A DNA stretch of 64,000 bases, from NCBI RefSeq assembly GCF_937960835.1, contig NZ_CALGPC010000004.1, forward strand, positions 1-64,000, given 5' to 3'. Origin of the DNA: an uncultured Ferrovibrio sp. Its GTDB lineage: Bacteria; Pseudomonadota; Alphaproteobacteria; Ferrovibrionales; Ferrovibrionaceae. Of the stretch, positions 34,701-42,318 are shown piece by piece (position 1 is the stretch's first letter; each line of letters opens with the position of its first letter). Under the pieces are notes generated by a model. That model saw only the letters and a list, made by a program, of their open reading frames with translations, did not search any database and was not told where the DNA came from. Made by a program: the position numbers and the translations under genes.

Positions 34701-34805
34701 ATGTCACCTGCCCTGATGTCACCTGCCCTGATGTCACCTGCCCTGATGTCACCTGCCCTGATGTCACCTGCCCTGATGCCATCTGCTGCGATGTCATCTG
34801 CTGCG
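34701..34805 (+). repeat. 15-bp minisatellite ATGTCACCTGCCCTG x5 plus two variants
   Basis: Units 34701-34715, 34716-34730, 34731-34745, 34746-34760 and 34761-34775 are identical; 34776-34790 (atgccatctgctgcg) and 34791-34805 (atgtcatctgctgcg) are diverged copies. Five perfect copies imply recent expansion or conversion, so copy number may vary between strains. There are no spacers, so this is not CRISPR. Confidence 0.95.
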
Positions 34806-35171
34806 GCGCTCATCCATCGCGGCTCCTTACAAAGGCGGCGGCATGCTTACCGGATGGCTGTTAGGCCTTCTTCAGGATTGCGAAATTCTGCAACGGGACT
34901 GCCGGAAACAATCGGCCATCTTGTCGGCGCACTGGCCGTTCACCGACGAAACATTTTGTCAGACCGACACTCCACCCGGGGATCTGATTGCTGACGGCAT
35001 AGAGCCTCCGCGAGACGATTCGATCACCGCTCTGCGGCAAGATCGCTCATGCGCCACAAATTTGGGTGACGTTTTGTTGTCGACCGTTGTCGCATTCACA
35101 GCAGATTGGGCTTTGGCCGTCGTCCTGCCGGCAGCATCTGCCTGGGCGCACCGCTAAAGAGGGATCAGCAA

Positions 35172-35188
35172 GCGATTGCGAGAATCGC
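35172..35188 (+). promoter_or_regulatory. Inverted repeat GCGATT-5-AATCGC upstream of the dimethylformamidase-like gene
   Basis: A 6-bp perfect inverted repeat with 5-bp spacer, 41 bp ahead of ATG 35229. Possibly an operator; the paired Lrp proteins nearby are candidate binders, but Lrp sites are poorly defined, so this is weak. Confidence 0.3.
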
Positions 35189-35228
35189 ATCGAAGCCTTG
35201 CAGGTTGACAAGCGAGAAAGCTTTTACG

Positions 35229-36911
35229 ATGGCCCGCGACGAATCGCTAACTCCTTTTCCTTTGAACACCGATCTGCTGGGGGCGGCCAATCCGCAAGTC
35301 TGGGGCGACTACTGGCCGCGCCCCCAAGGCTTCGACGCCCTGTTAAGCCGCTTCTTTGAGGCTCCGATCGAGGACGCCTCCCTGCCGCAGATCTGGTGTT
35401 ACACGGACCGGCTTTCCTATCGCCCCGGCGAAACTGTCGCCATTCATGGCTGTGCCAGTCGCGACCGCGCCAGCCTGACTATTTATCGTGATGGGCTGCG
35501 GATGCAGCCGGCGGCGACATTTGATGATGTCAGCATGGCGTTCCAAATGCCGCCGGCGGATTTCATGGAGACCGGCTGCGACTGGCCTGCGATTCTTCAC
35601 TGGCGCATTCCCGATTCCGCGCCAAGCGGCTTCTACGTGATCCGCGCCCGCATTGCGGATGATCGGGGCGGCTGGCGCGAGCAGGATCATGGCTTCTTTG
35701 TCCTGCCTGCCCGACCCGGCGAAAACGCACCGATCCTGCTGATTGCAGCAAGCAGCACATGGGCCGCCTATAACGACTGGGGCGGCGCGTGCAGTTATGC
35801 TGCCGCACAGCAGCCGCAAGGGCTGCCCTTTGCGCCGCGACTGAGCATCCATCGCCCTTATGCCCGCGGCTTCATCTGGCTTCCGGACAATGCGCCGCGC
35901 AAGATTGCAGACCACTCGCCCAAGCCCGGTGAAATCCCGCGCTATCCACAGTTTGAGTTCGCGCTGCAGCGGGGCTATAGCCGCTACTATGCCAATGCCG
36001 GCTGGGCAAGTTTCGAGCGCCCCTTTGCGTTCTGGGCCGAACGCGAAGGCTACAGGCTGGATTTCGCCTGCCAGCATGATTTGCATTTCACACCCGACCT
36101 TCTCGACTCCTATTCCTGCATCGTCATCGTTGGCCATGACGAATACTGGAGCTGGGAGATGCGCGAGGCAATCGAGGATTATTTGCGCAAGGGCGGGCAT
36201 GTCGCCCGTTTCGCCGGCAATTTCGCCTGGCAGATCCGCCTGGAGGAGCAGGGCCGGGTGCAGGTCTGCTACAACCGGTTGGCACGCAGCCATGATCCGC
36301 TGATGCATACGCCGCAGCAGCAGCGCGTGACTGCCTGCTGGGAAGATCCACTGATCGGCTGGCCTGGTGCCAAGACCCTTGGCCTCAACGGCCTGTGGGG
36401 CGTCTATGCGGGTTTCGGCAGCATGGTGGCCAATGGCAGCGGCGGATTTACCGTCTACCGGCCACAGCACTGGGCCTTTGCCGGCACCGGTCTGGGCTAT
36501 GGCGATGTCCTTGGAGGCAGCGCCCGCATTTTCGGCTATGAGGTCGACGGGCTCGATTACTGCATTCGCGACGGCCTGCCGCTGCCGACGGGTCGCGATG
36601 GTGCACCTGCTGATGTTCAGATTCTTGCCATGGGGCCTGCCTATAACCGCGAAACCCGGCAAGGCCTGCGAGGCGAGGCAACATATCTGCCCGATGAAAC
36701 TGCCTATTTTGCGCTCTGCCGCTATGGCGCCGATACCCCGCAGAACCGCGAGCGGGCTGCGCGCGGCAGCGGCATGATCGCCAATATGGCCTTCGGCGCG
36801 GGCGAGGTCTTCAACGCAGGTACGATCGACTGGGTTGCCGGACTGATCCGACGCGATGCCGCCACGGAGCAGGTTACGCGCAATGTGCTCAACCGCTACA
36901 GCAGGCGCTGA
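35229..36911 (+). CDS. N,N-dimethylformamidase large-subunit-like protein
   Basis: 560 residues; the family hydrolyses dimethylformamide-type amides, although many members have unknown substrates. It shows the N-terminal beta-sandwich (YRPGETVAIHGCASRDRASL, about 55-75) and the catalytic part with VIVGHDEYWSWEMREAIEDYL (about 298-318), GHVARFAGNFAWQIR and GLGLNGLWGVYAGF. Canonical large subunits are about 760 residues and pair with a small subunit; no small-subunit gene is near, so this is a shorter homologue. The frame extends to 35106 but ATG 35229 follows gagaaag. Divergent from the importer, convergent with Lrp 2. Confidence 0.7.
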   Translation: MARDESLTPFPLNTDLLGAANPQVWGDYWPRPQGFDALLSRFFEAPIEDASLPQIWCYTDRLSYRPGETVAIHGCASRDRASLTIYRDGLRMQPAATFDDVSMAFQMPPADFMETGCDWPAILHWRIPDSAPSGFYVIRARIADDRGGWREQDHGFFVLPARPGENAPILLIAASSTWAAYNDWGGACSYAAAQQPQGLPFAPRLSIHRPYARGFIWLPDNAPRKIADHSPKPGEIPRYPQFEFALQRGYSRYYANAGWASFERPFAFWAEREGYRLDFACQHDLHFTPDLLDSYSCIVIVGHDEYWSWEMREAIEDYLRKGGHVARFAGNFAWQIRLEEQGRVQVCYNRLARSHDPLMHTPQQQRVTACWEDPLIGWPGAKTLGLNGLWGVYAGFGSMVANGSGGFTVYRPQHWAFAGTGLGYGDVLGGSARIFGYEVDGLDYCIRDGLPLPTGRDGAPADVQILAMGPAYNRETRQGLRGEATYLPDETAYFALCRYGADTPQNRERAARGSGMIANMAFGAGEVFNAGTIDWVAGLIRRDAATEQVTRNVLNRYSRR

Positions 36912-37042
36912 CAGCGCCATCTTTATCCGGGAATGGCCCTGCATTCCTATATCCTGCATTCCTATGCCGCAAAGGCTGCGGCGATCATCGATGCAGTCTT
37001 GTTGCAGCCGGCCTGACATCAGGTCTGGTCAGGCCATACCCC

Positions 37043-37504
37043 TTATGAGCCACCGTCGCCTTTCCGGTCGATCTTCTGCGACAGCACGATGAAGGAGCGG
37101 CAGCGCTCCACGCCCGGCTGACCGACGATCTCATCGATCAATGCATCGAGATCTTCGAGCCGCGGCGCTTCCAGCAGCAAAAACAGGTCGCTGTCGCCGC
37201 TGATCGTATAGCAGAGCTTTATCTCGGGCAGCTTGGCCAGCCGCTCGACGACATTGCGCTGCTGGCGCTGCGCAAGCGCAAGCAAGGCGATCGCCTGGGC
37301 ATATTCTGCAAACGGATCACGGCCCAGCCTGACCATATAGCCGCGAATGACGCCTTCTCGCTCCAGCCTGCGGATGCGCTCATGCACAGTACTGCGGGCA
37401 AGCCCGAGCTTCTTGGCGAGCGCCATGGTGGATTGCCGCGCATTGGCCTGCAGAAGCGCGATCAACTGCCGGTCAAGTTCATCACGCACCCCGTCCCGCA
37501 TCAT
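37043..37504 (-). CDS. Lrp/AsnC-family regulator 2
   Basis: 153 residues. HTH (DELDRQLIALLQANARQSTM; RSTVHERIRRLEREGVIRGY) and RAM domain (LPEIKLCYTISGDSDLFLLLE) with high similarity to Lrp 1 at 28401-28856. The frame extends to 37603, but ATG 37504 and 37501 match the paralogue's start. It lies just downstream of the lysA-like gene (58 bp), so it may regulate the lysine-related genes, with self-control. Confidence 0.9.
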   Translation of the reverse strand: MMRDGVRDELDRQLIALLQANARQSTMALAKKLGLARSTVHERIRRLEREGVIRGYMVRLGRDPFAEYAQAIALLALAQRQQRNVVERLAKLPEIKLCYTISGDSDLFLLLEAPRLEDLDALIDEIVGQPGVERCRSFIVLSQKIDRKGDGGS

Positions 37505-37562
37505 GCCGCTTCCCGCAGAAAAAGGGCCGTGATTGCCGCAGCAGGATGGGGGCCGCATCCGG

Positions 37563-38936
37563 TCACAGCCATGGCGCCAGGGGCTCCTGCTGCAGCATCG
37601 CATACACCGATAGCCGGCGGCGCACGACGGCGTGACGATCGCCGTCGACCAGAACCTCGGGGATCAGCGGCCGTGCGTTATAGGTCGATGCCATGACTGC
37701 ACCATAGGCACCGGCATTTTCGATCGCCAGAAGATCGCCGATAGCCGGCAGCGGCATGGCAAGATTGCGGGCGAAGACATCGCTGCTTTCGCAGACAGGG
37801 CCGACGATGTGACAGGGGACGGCACTTGCAGCCGTCATCTGGCGGACTGAGCGGATGGTATGGACCGCGTCATAAAGCGCGGGCCGCAACAGGTCGTTCA
37901 TCGCTGCGTCGACGACGACAAAGTAGCCCTGCGGCGCCGGCTTGATGTTGATCACCCGCGTCACCAGAAGGCCTGACTGGGCCACAAGACAGCGGCCCGG
38001 CTCAATGGTCAGCTTGCATTGCAGCTGTCCGAGCGTCTCGCCGATGATGGCCGCGTAGCCGGCATAATCGGGGCGACGCTTACCGATATAGTCGATGCCA
38101 AGGCCGCCGCCGAGATCGAGATCGATTACGCTCAAGCCGGCGTTGCGCAAGGCCTGGACCATTTCGGCAAGGCGCCGGAAGGCAACGCGGAAACGCTCAA
38201 GGTCAAGAATCTGTGAGCCGATATGCAGCGCAAGCCCCTGCAGCACGATGCCTGACAGCCCCTGGGCCCTGCGATAGAGGGCCGGCAATTCTGCCCAGGC
38301 GATGCCGAATTTGCTTTCTGCCGTGCCGGTGGTGATCTTGGCATGCGTGCCGGCATCCAGGTCGGGATTGACACGCAGGCGGATCGTCATCGGCTTTGCC
38401 TGCTCGCGGCAGAGCCGGGCCAGCAGATCGAGCTCGCCGGCCGATTCGACATTGATATGGCCGACCTGGCAGGTCAGCGCCAGACGCAGCTCGGCCTCGG
38501 TTTTGCCGATGCCGGAGAAGACGATGTTGCCCGGTGCCATGCCGGCGGCACAGGCGCGCAGCAGCTCGCCGCCGGAGACGACGTCGGCTCCCGCGCCCAG
38601 CCGCGCCAGGCTGCGCAGGACCGACAGATTGCCATTCGCCTTCACAGCATAGCAGATTCGCGCAGGCAGCGGCGCCACCGCTTCGGCAAGCGCCAGATAG
38701 CTGTCGCAAATTGCCGCACTGGAATAGCAGTAGAAAGGCGTCTCCACGGCAGCGGCAATCTCAGGCAGGGGAAGCTGCTCTGCATGCAGTATCGCATTCT
38801 TGAAGTGAAATATGCGCCCATCATGACAGTCACCATTCTGCTGCCTGTCTGGCCAGCTGTCATAGCGGCTTGCCATTGGCTCCTTGGCTGGCTGCATGGC
38901 CAGGCGCCCGGCCGTTGATGAGAAGTCCGCCGCCAT
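37563..38936 (-). CDS. lysA: PLP-dependent amino-acid decarboxylase, LysA-like
   Basis: 457 residues. Group-IV decarboxylases convert meso-diaminopimelate to lysine or decarboxylate ornithine/carboxynorspermidine. PLP Lys is in CYAVKANGN (about 93-101), then GGELLRA, HIGSQI, GGGLGIDY, EPGRCLV, and the active-site GPVCESSDVFA and NAGAYGAVMASTYN, all in LysA order. The N-terminus is about 35 residues longer than usual. ATG 38936 follows agaagg, 12 bp after the dehydrogenase stop, so the two are cotranscribed. A housekeeping lysA is expected elsewhere, so this may be a pathway-specific copy. Confidence 0.85.
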   Translation of the reverse strand: MAADFSSTAGRLAMQPAKEPMASRYDSWPDRQQNGDCHDGRIFHFKNAILHAEQLPLPEIAAAVETPFYCYSSAAICDSYLALAEAVAPLPARICYAVKANGNLSVLRSLARLGAGADVVSGGELLRACAAGMAPGNIVFSGIGKTEAELRLALTCQVGHINVESAGELDLLARLCREQAKPMTIRLRVNPDLDAGTHAKITTGTAESKFGIAWAELPALYRRAQGLSGIVLQGLALHIGSQILDLERFRVAFRRLAEMVQALRNAGLSVIDLDLGGGLGIDYIGKRRPDYAGYAAIIGETLGQLQCKLTIEPGRCLVAQSGLLVTRVINIKPAPQGYFVVVDAAMNDLLRPALYDAVHTIRSVRQMTAASAVPCHIVGPVCESSDVFARNLAMPLPAIGDLLAIENAGAYGAVMASTYNARPLIPEVLVDGDRHAVVRRRLSVYAMLQQEPLAPWL

Positions 38937-38948
38937 GGGAGAGACCTT

Positions 38949-40058
38949 CTAGGCCACCAGGCCAAGCGCGGCTGGCTGTGCTTCGCCATAAAGGCGACCG
39001 AACCGGTTGGCAAGGAAATCGCCAAGCGCAACATCCTCCTGGCGGATAAGGCCCGATGAGGGAAGCCGTCCTGCATGGAGCAGGTCGAGCACGGCGCACA
39101 GCCCGGCAGCCGTGGCGATCTGGATGGCACTGCGATGGCGGCCATACAGCTCGGTTCCGTAAATCTTGCGCAGGTAACTGTGCTGGATCAGCTGTCCCTG
39201 GCTCCAGCCGGAGGCAGTCACGAAGACGATGACGACATCCTGCTCGGTAGTTGGGATCGCCTGTTCAAGGATTTCCTTCAGCAGAAGGCGGCGATCGCGC
39301 AGGCGCAGGTCATGCAGAAGCGTCTTCATGATTGCCGCATGGCCCGGATAGCGGATGCTGCGATAGTTAAGTTCACGCAGCCTGCCGGCGAAACTCTCAC
39401 AAAGCGTGCCAAGCCCGCCGGAGGTGTTGAATGCCTCATAGAGCACGCCATCCAGCGAGAAATGCTCGCATTCCTCCAGCGCCGGCAGGCTGACCAGTTC
39501 CCCGTTGCTGATCGCCTCGCAGGGCTGGCAATATTCGTTAATGACCCCTTCCGTGCTCCAGGTCAGGTTGTAGTTCAGGCCGTTGCTCGGATAGAGCGGC
39601 AGCGCTCCGGTCCGCAAGCGCAGGCTGTCCAGGCGTTCAAAGCGCTTGGCCAGATGGCTGGCGACGATGGAGACAAAGCCTGGCGCCAGTCCGCATTGGG
39701 GGACAAGCGCCGTTTGCGCGGCCTGGGCCAGCGCCTTGATCTGACGGGTAGCCGCAACATCCTCGGTGAGGTCAAAATAATGCACCTGCTCCTCTACGGC
39801 GACGGCCGCAACTTTGGCCGTCGCATGGAATGGCAGAGCGCTGACGACCGCAAACTTGCCGCGCAGGATTTCCCGCAAGGCCATGGTATTGGCGGCATCG
39901 AGCAGACAGTGACGCAGCCTTGGCGCATCATCGGCCGCAGACAAAAGCGGCACCTCGACATCGCATAGCGTAACCCGGTAATCGCCGGCTGCAAGCAGCA
40001 TGTCCGCAATCGTGCGGCCGATCTTGCCGGCACCAAGAACTGCAATCTCAGTGCTCAT
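38949..40058 (-). CDS. Saccharopine/lysine dehydrogenase-family enzyme
   Basis: 369 residues. Rossmann nucleotide site VLGAGKIGRTIAD (about 7-19); family segments YFDLTEDVAATRQI (about 93-106), PQCGLAPGFVSIVA (about 119-132), LNYNLTWSTEGVINEY and YRSIRYPGH (about 227-235). This pattern is shared by saccharopine dehydrogenase, lysine 6-dehydrogenase and carboxynorspermidine synthase. Next to a LysA-like decarboxylase it could make or use lysine-derived imines or polyamines. A 20-bp inverted repeat overlaps its ribosome-binding region. Confidence 0.8.
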   Translation of the reverse strand: MSTEIAVLGAGKIGRTIADMLLAAGDYRVTLCDVEVPLLSAADDAPRLRHCLLDAANTMALREILRGKFAVVSALPFHATAKVAAVAVEEQVHYFDLTEDVAATRQIKALAQAAQTALVPQCGLAPGFVSIVASHLAKRFERLDSLRLRTGALPLYPSNGLNYNLTWSTEGVINEYCQPCEAISNGELVSLPALEECEHFSLDGVLYEAFNTSGGLGTLCESFAGRLRELNYRSIRYPGHAAIMKTLLHDLRLRDRRLLLKEILEQAIPTTEQDVVIVFVTASGWSQGQLIQHSYLRKIYGTELYGRHRSAIQIATAAGLCAVLDLLHAGRLPSSGLIRQEDVALGDFLANRFGRLYGEAQPAALGLVA

Positions 40059-40469
40059 CTCATCCCTCCGCTAGCACCTGCTAGCGGCAAAAAATTTGGA
40101 CATCAGTGGATACGGGTAAAATGGCGATACTGGCGGAATGACGCCGCATTCCGCTCTATTGCCGAGCAGCATCGGCAGATCGTCGAAGCCGGTCCTGCGG
40201 GCTATGTTTTTCCAGTGGCAAGACATCTGGAAGGCGAATGCCAGGGATGATCTTTGCAATGAATACTTCTGCGATGCGTGCTGGAGACGACCGCAGCCCA
40301 TCACAGGATGCCAGGGCTGATCTGACATCGCCGTATTCGGCCACCTCGTGGGCTAATTGTGGCTCTTATTCGGCCAGGATGTGCGGCCGGCAAGTTTTTC
40401 ACGGAGTGGATCAGGCGGAGCTACTGCTGGCGCTCAAACCGGATGCAGCTTCCTGATTTAAGCGTGCTT
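40059..40469. other. Intergenic region upstream of the dehydrogenase, downstream of luxI
   Basis: About 410 bp with no supported ORF. It contains the 20-bp palindrome at 40068-40087 next to the dehydrogenase start, then ordinary-looking DNA. The luxI C-terminal coding extension ends at 40470. Confidence 0.5.
40068..40087. promoter_or_regulatory. Perfect 9-2-9 inverted repeat CCGCTAGCA-CC-TGCTAGCGG
   Basis: Ten bases upstream of the dehydrogenase ATG; the stem's last bases run into the ggaggg ribosome-binding site. No T-run follows on either strand (the run of Ts lies on the wrong side for a minus-strand terminator), so an operator or an mRNA hairpin controlling translation fits better than a terminator. 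Confidence 0.6.
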
Positions 40470-41252
40470 TCAGTGCGAACAGGGCTTCGCGCCCGGTATG
40501 CAGGCCGGCTCCGCCTTCGATGGCATCGGCATTCCCTTCGAAACGGGAAACGGCAGCGCCGAGGGCGCAATGCGCCGGCCGCGCGGCCTGCGTCTGCCGG
40601 ATGCAGTCGCAGACCCGTATCGCATCATGCTGTCCGATGCTGTGGCGGCAACCGGATGCAGCACGGACCCATCGATGCCGCAGCGGCGGCGAATACGGGC
40701 AAGAATGGCCGCACTTGCCGGCAGATAAGCGGCACAAACCTCATGGCGCCCGATTCTCTGGGGCGGGCCGGCATAGCGGACTTCACAGCCGCTGCGACGC
40801 ATGACCCGTTCGAAGATCCATTGCGGCATGACGGCCAGATAACGGCTGATGCCGCAATAAAGCGCGAATTCCTGGCAACCGCAGATAAGTTCGGCAATGA
40901 TCCTGCGCCGTTTTGCAGGCTCCAGATCGCTGTCGCAGCCAAAGCGGCTGGCCTCCCAGATGCGGGAATCGACCGGCGGGCGCTGTGGCAGCAGTTCGGG
41001 CCAGAGCGTCTGCACCATATAGGGCCGCAGGGTCGGGATGAGCCGCACCACGCCGCGGGCCTGCCCCTGTTCGTCGAGCCAGAGCAGGTAGACGGCGGCC
41101 GGGGTATCGAACTGATCGTATTCAAGCCCGGCGAAGCTTGGCACCCGCCATTGCTGCCGGTCGACGAACATGCGATGGCGCAGGCGGTGGTGGGAAATCC
41201 AGGCCTCGCCATAAAGATGGGCGCTATGCCAGTTCAGCGCGATGATCGCCAT
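40470..41252 (-). CDS. luxI: LuxI-family acyl-homoserine-lactone synthase
   Basis: 260 residues; typical LuxI proteins are about 190-220. It carries the conserved residues expected of the family: R25, F29, W35, D46, D49, R70, E100 and R103 (EYDQFD, GVVRLIPT, WEASRF). BjaI/RpaI-type proteins from alphaproteobacteria share this N-terminal pattern. From about residue 205 the C-terminus is basic and unlike the core (GRRRPRGRR); it may be an extension or the result of a lost stop. It is 45 bp downstream of luxR on the same strand, hence probably cotranscribed. Confidence 0.88.
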   Translation of the reverse strand: MAIIALNWHSAHLYGEAWISHHRLRHRMFVDRQQWRVPSFAGLEYDQFDTPAAVYLLWLDEQGQARGVVRLIPTLRPYMVQTLWPELLPQRPPVDSRIWEASRFGCDSDLEPAKRRRIIAELICGCQEFALYCGISRYLAVMPQWIFERVMRRSGCEVRYAGPPQRIGRHEVCAAYLPASAAILARIRRRCGIDGSVLHPVAATASDSMMRYGSATASGRRRPRGRRIAPSALPFPVSKGMPMPSKAEPACIPGAKPCSH

Positions 41253-41297
41253 ACTTTATGCTGCCTTGCCTTCAAATCACCTCACAGATATCTCAAA

Positions 41298-42035
41298 TCA
41301 TTTCTGTGGATTTATATCAATCAACCCGTAGCGCATGGCGAGAAGGACGGCTACCGTGCGGGTTGGCGCATCCAGCTTGCGCATCGCATTGCCAAGATGG
41401 AATTTGACCGTGTACTGGCTGACGCCGAGGATCTGAGAGATATCCCAGCTCGACTTGCCGAGCGCTGCCCAGCTCAGACATTCGCGCTCGCGCAGCGTCA
41501 GCTCTACGCCAGCTGCTGTTCGCATGCTGCCATTGGCCGCATTCTGGAAAGCAAGATGGAACCGCACGGCCAGTGCATGCAGATGACTGATTGTGAGCGG
41601 ATCCACTACGCGCGTCGAGTCGGCAGCAAAGGAGACCACAGCCACGCGGCCGGCCGGACCATGGAGAGGCACGCTCAAGCCGCTGCGCAGCCCGAAGCTT
41701 CCTGCTTCGGCAAAGACGCGCCGCTGGCGCCGGTTAAGATGGCGATGCGCAAGCAGATCAGACCAGCATAAAGGCTGCTCCGCGGCTGGTGCGAGAACCA
41801 CCACGGGATCGATCTGCTGGTAATGCTGTGCAGCGTAATGCTCCTGCCAGGCCTTTGGATAATTCAGCATCACCGCAGGATAGGGCAGCACCGGATTGTC
41901 ATCGCTTCGATCACCAAGACAGCCATAGGCAATGTAGGAGAAATCATAGGCGGCGGCTGCTTCGATCAGCAGCGCAAACAGGGCCTGCGGCGAGCAGGGG
42001 GCATTCGATTGTTCGATGAACTCAAGCAGGTTCAT
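41298..42035 (-). CDS. LuxR-family quorum-sensing regulator
   Basis: 245 residues. Autoinducer-binding domain (1-165) with the conserved W63, Y67, D76, W91 and G119 and SVPLHGP; LuxR HTH (about 180-240) with LTLRERECLSWAALGKSSWDI and QYTVKFHLGNAMRKL. It pairs with the LuxI synthase next door. A 19-bp palindrome at 42078-42096 is 43 bp upstream of the start, so autoregulation through a lux-box-like site is likely. It may control the biosynthetic genes or conjugation, as in rhizobial TraR systems (inference). Confidence 0.9.
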   Translation of the reverse strand: MNLLEFIEQSNAPCSPQALFALLIEAAAAYDFSYIAYGCLGDRSDDNPVLPYPAVMLNYPKAWQEHYAAQHYQQIDPVVVLAPAAEQPLCWSDLLAHRHLNRRQRRVFAEAGSFGLRSGLSVPLHGPAGRVAVVSFAADSTRVVDPLTISHLHALAVRFHLAFQNAANGSMRTAAGVELTLRERECLSWAALGKSSWDISQILGVSQYTVKFHLGNAMRKLDAPTRTVAVLLAMRYGLIDINPQK

Positions 42036-42077
42036 CCGACAGCACGCGCCGCACCGCCTTCAGGATTGGCACGCCTC

Positions 42078-42096
42078 CTCCGACATTCTGTCGGAG
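42078..42096. promoter_or_regulatory. Lux-box-like palindrome CTCCGACA-TTC-TGTCGGAG
   Basis: Perfect 8-3-8 inverted repeat, 43-61 bp upstream of the luxR start, followed by a related half site ccgaca at 42101-42106. No T-tract, so not a terminator. Size and position fit a LuxR-type operator; it does not match the TraR consensus. Confidence 0.6.
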
Positions 42097-42318
42097 CAAG
42101 CCGACAGCTCGTCGATTGCAGCGAAAAGTTATGAAAGCGGCCGCGCGAAAGCAACTTTGAATACGCGATTATGAAACAGCCATAACTCTCAGTCGAACAT
42201 GGCTGCAATCTCTATAGCGACGTTTGCAATACTTCTGTTCGAGAGCCCTCGGACAAGCCTCGCTGCATGACGCCGGCGGTACAGCAAGACTTTCAGGCAA
42301 TCAGGATTTCTCGCTTTT

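Larger units (their letters stand above)
34530..35228. other. Divergent intergenic region with minisatellite
   Basis: About 700 bp between the binding-protein gene and the divergent dimethylformamidase-like gene. It contains a 15-bp tandem array (34701-34805) and a 17-bp inverted repeat near the plus-strand start (35172-35188). ORFs crossing the array merely translate it (repeated MSPAL or RAGDI) and are not called. Both promoters should lie here. Confidence 0.6.

Noticed and set aside
34701..34805. Short-repeat array considered as CRISPR
   Set aside because: Repeats abut without spacers, and no cas gene is present.
34506..34994. Frames through the 15-bp minisatellite (repeated MSPAL or RAGDI)
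   Set aside because: The frame is open only because 15 is a multiple of three; no gene-like sequence outside the array.
36940..36970. Two cctgcattcctat copies and a TATCCTGC nic-like match
   Set aside because: Only two imperfect copies between convergent genes; no relaxase nearby.
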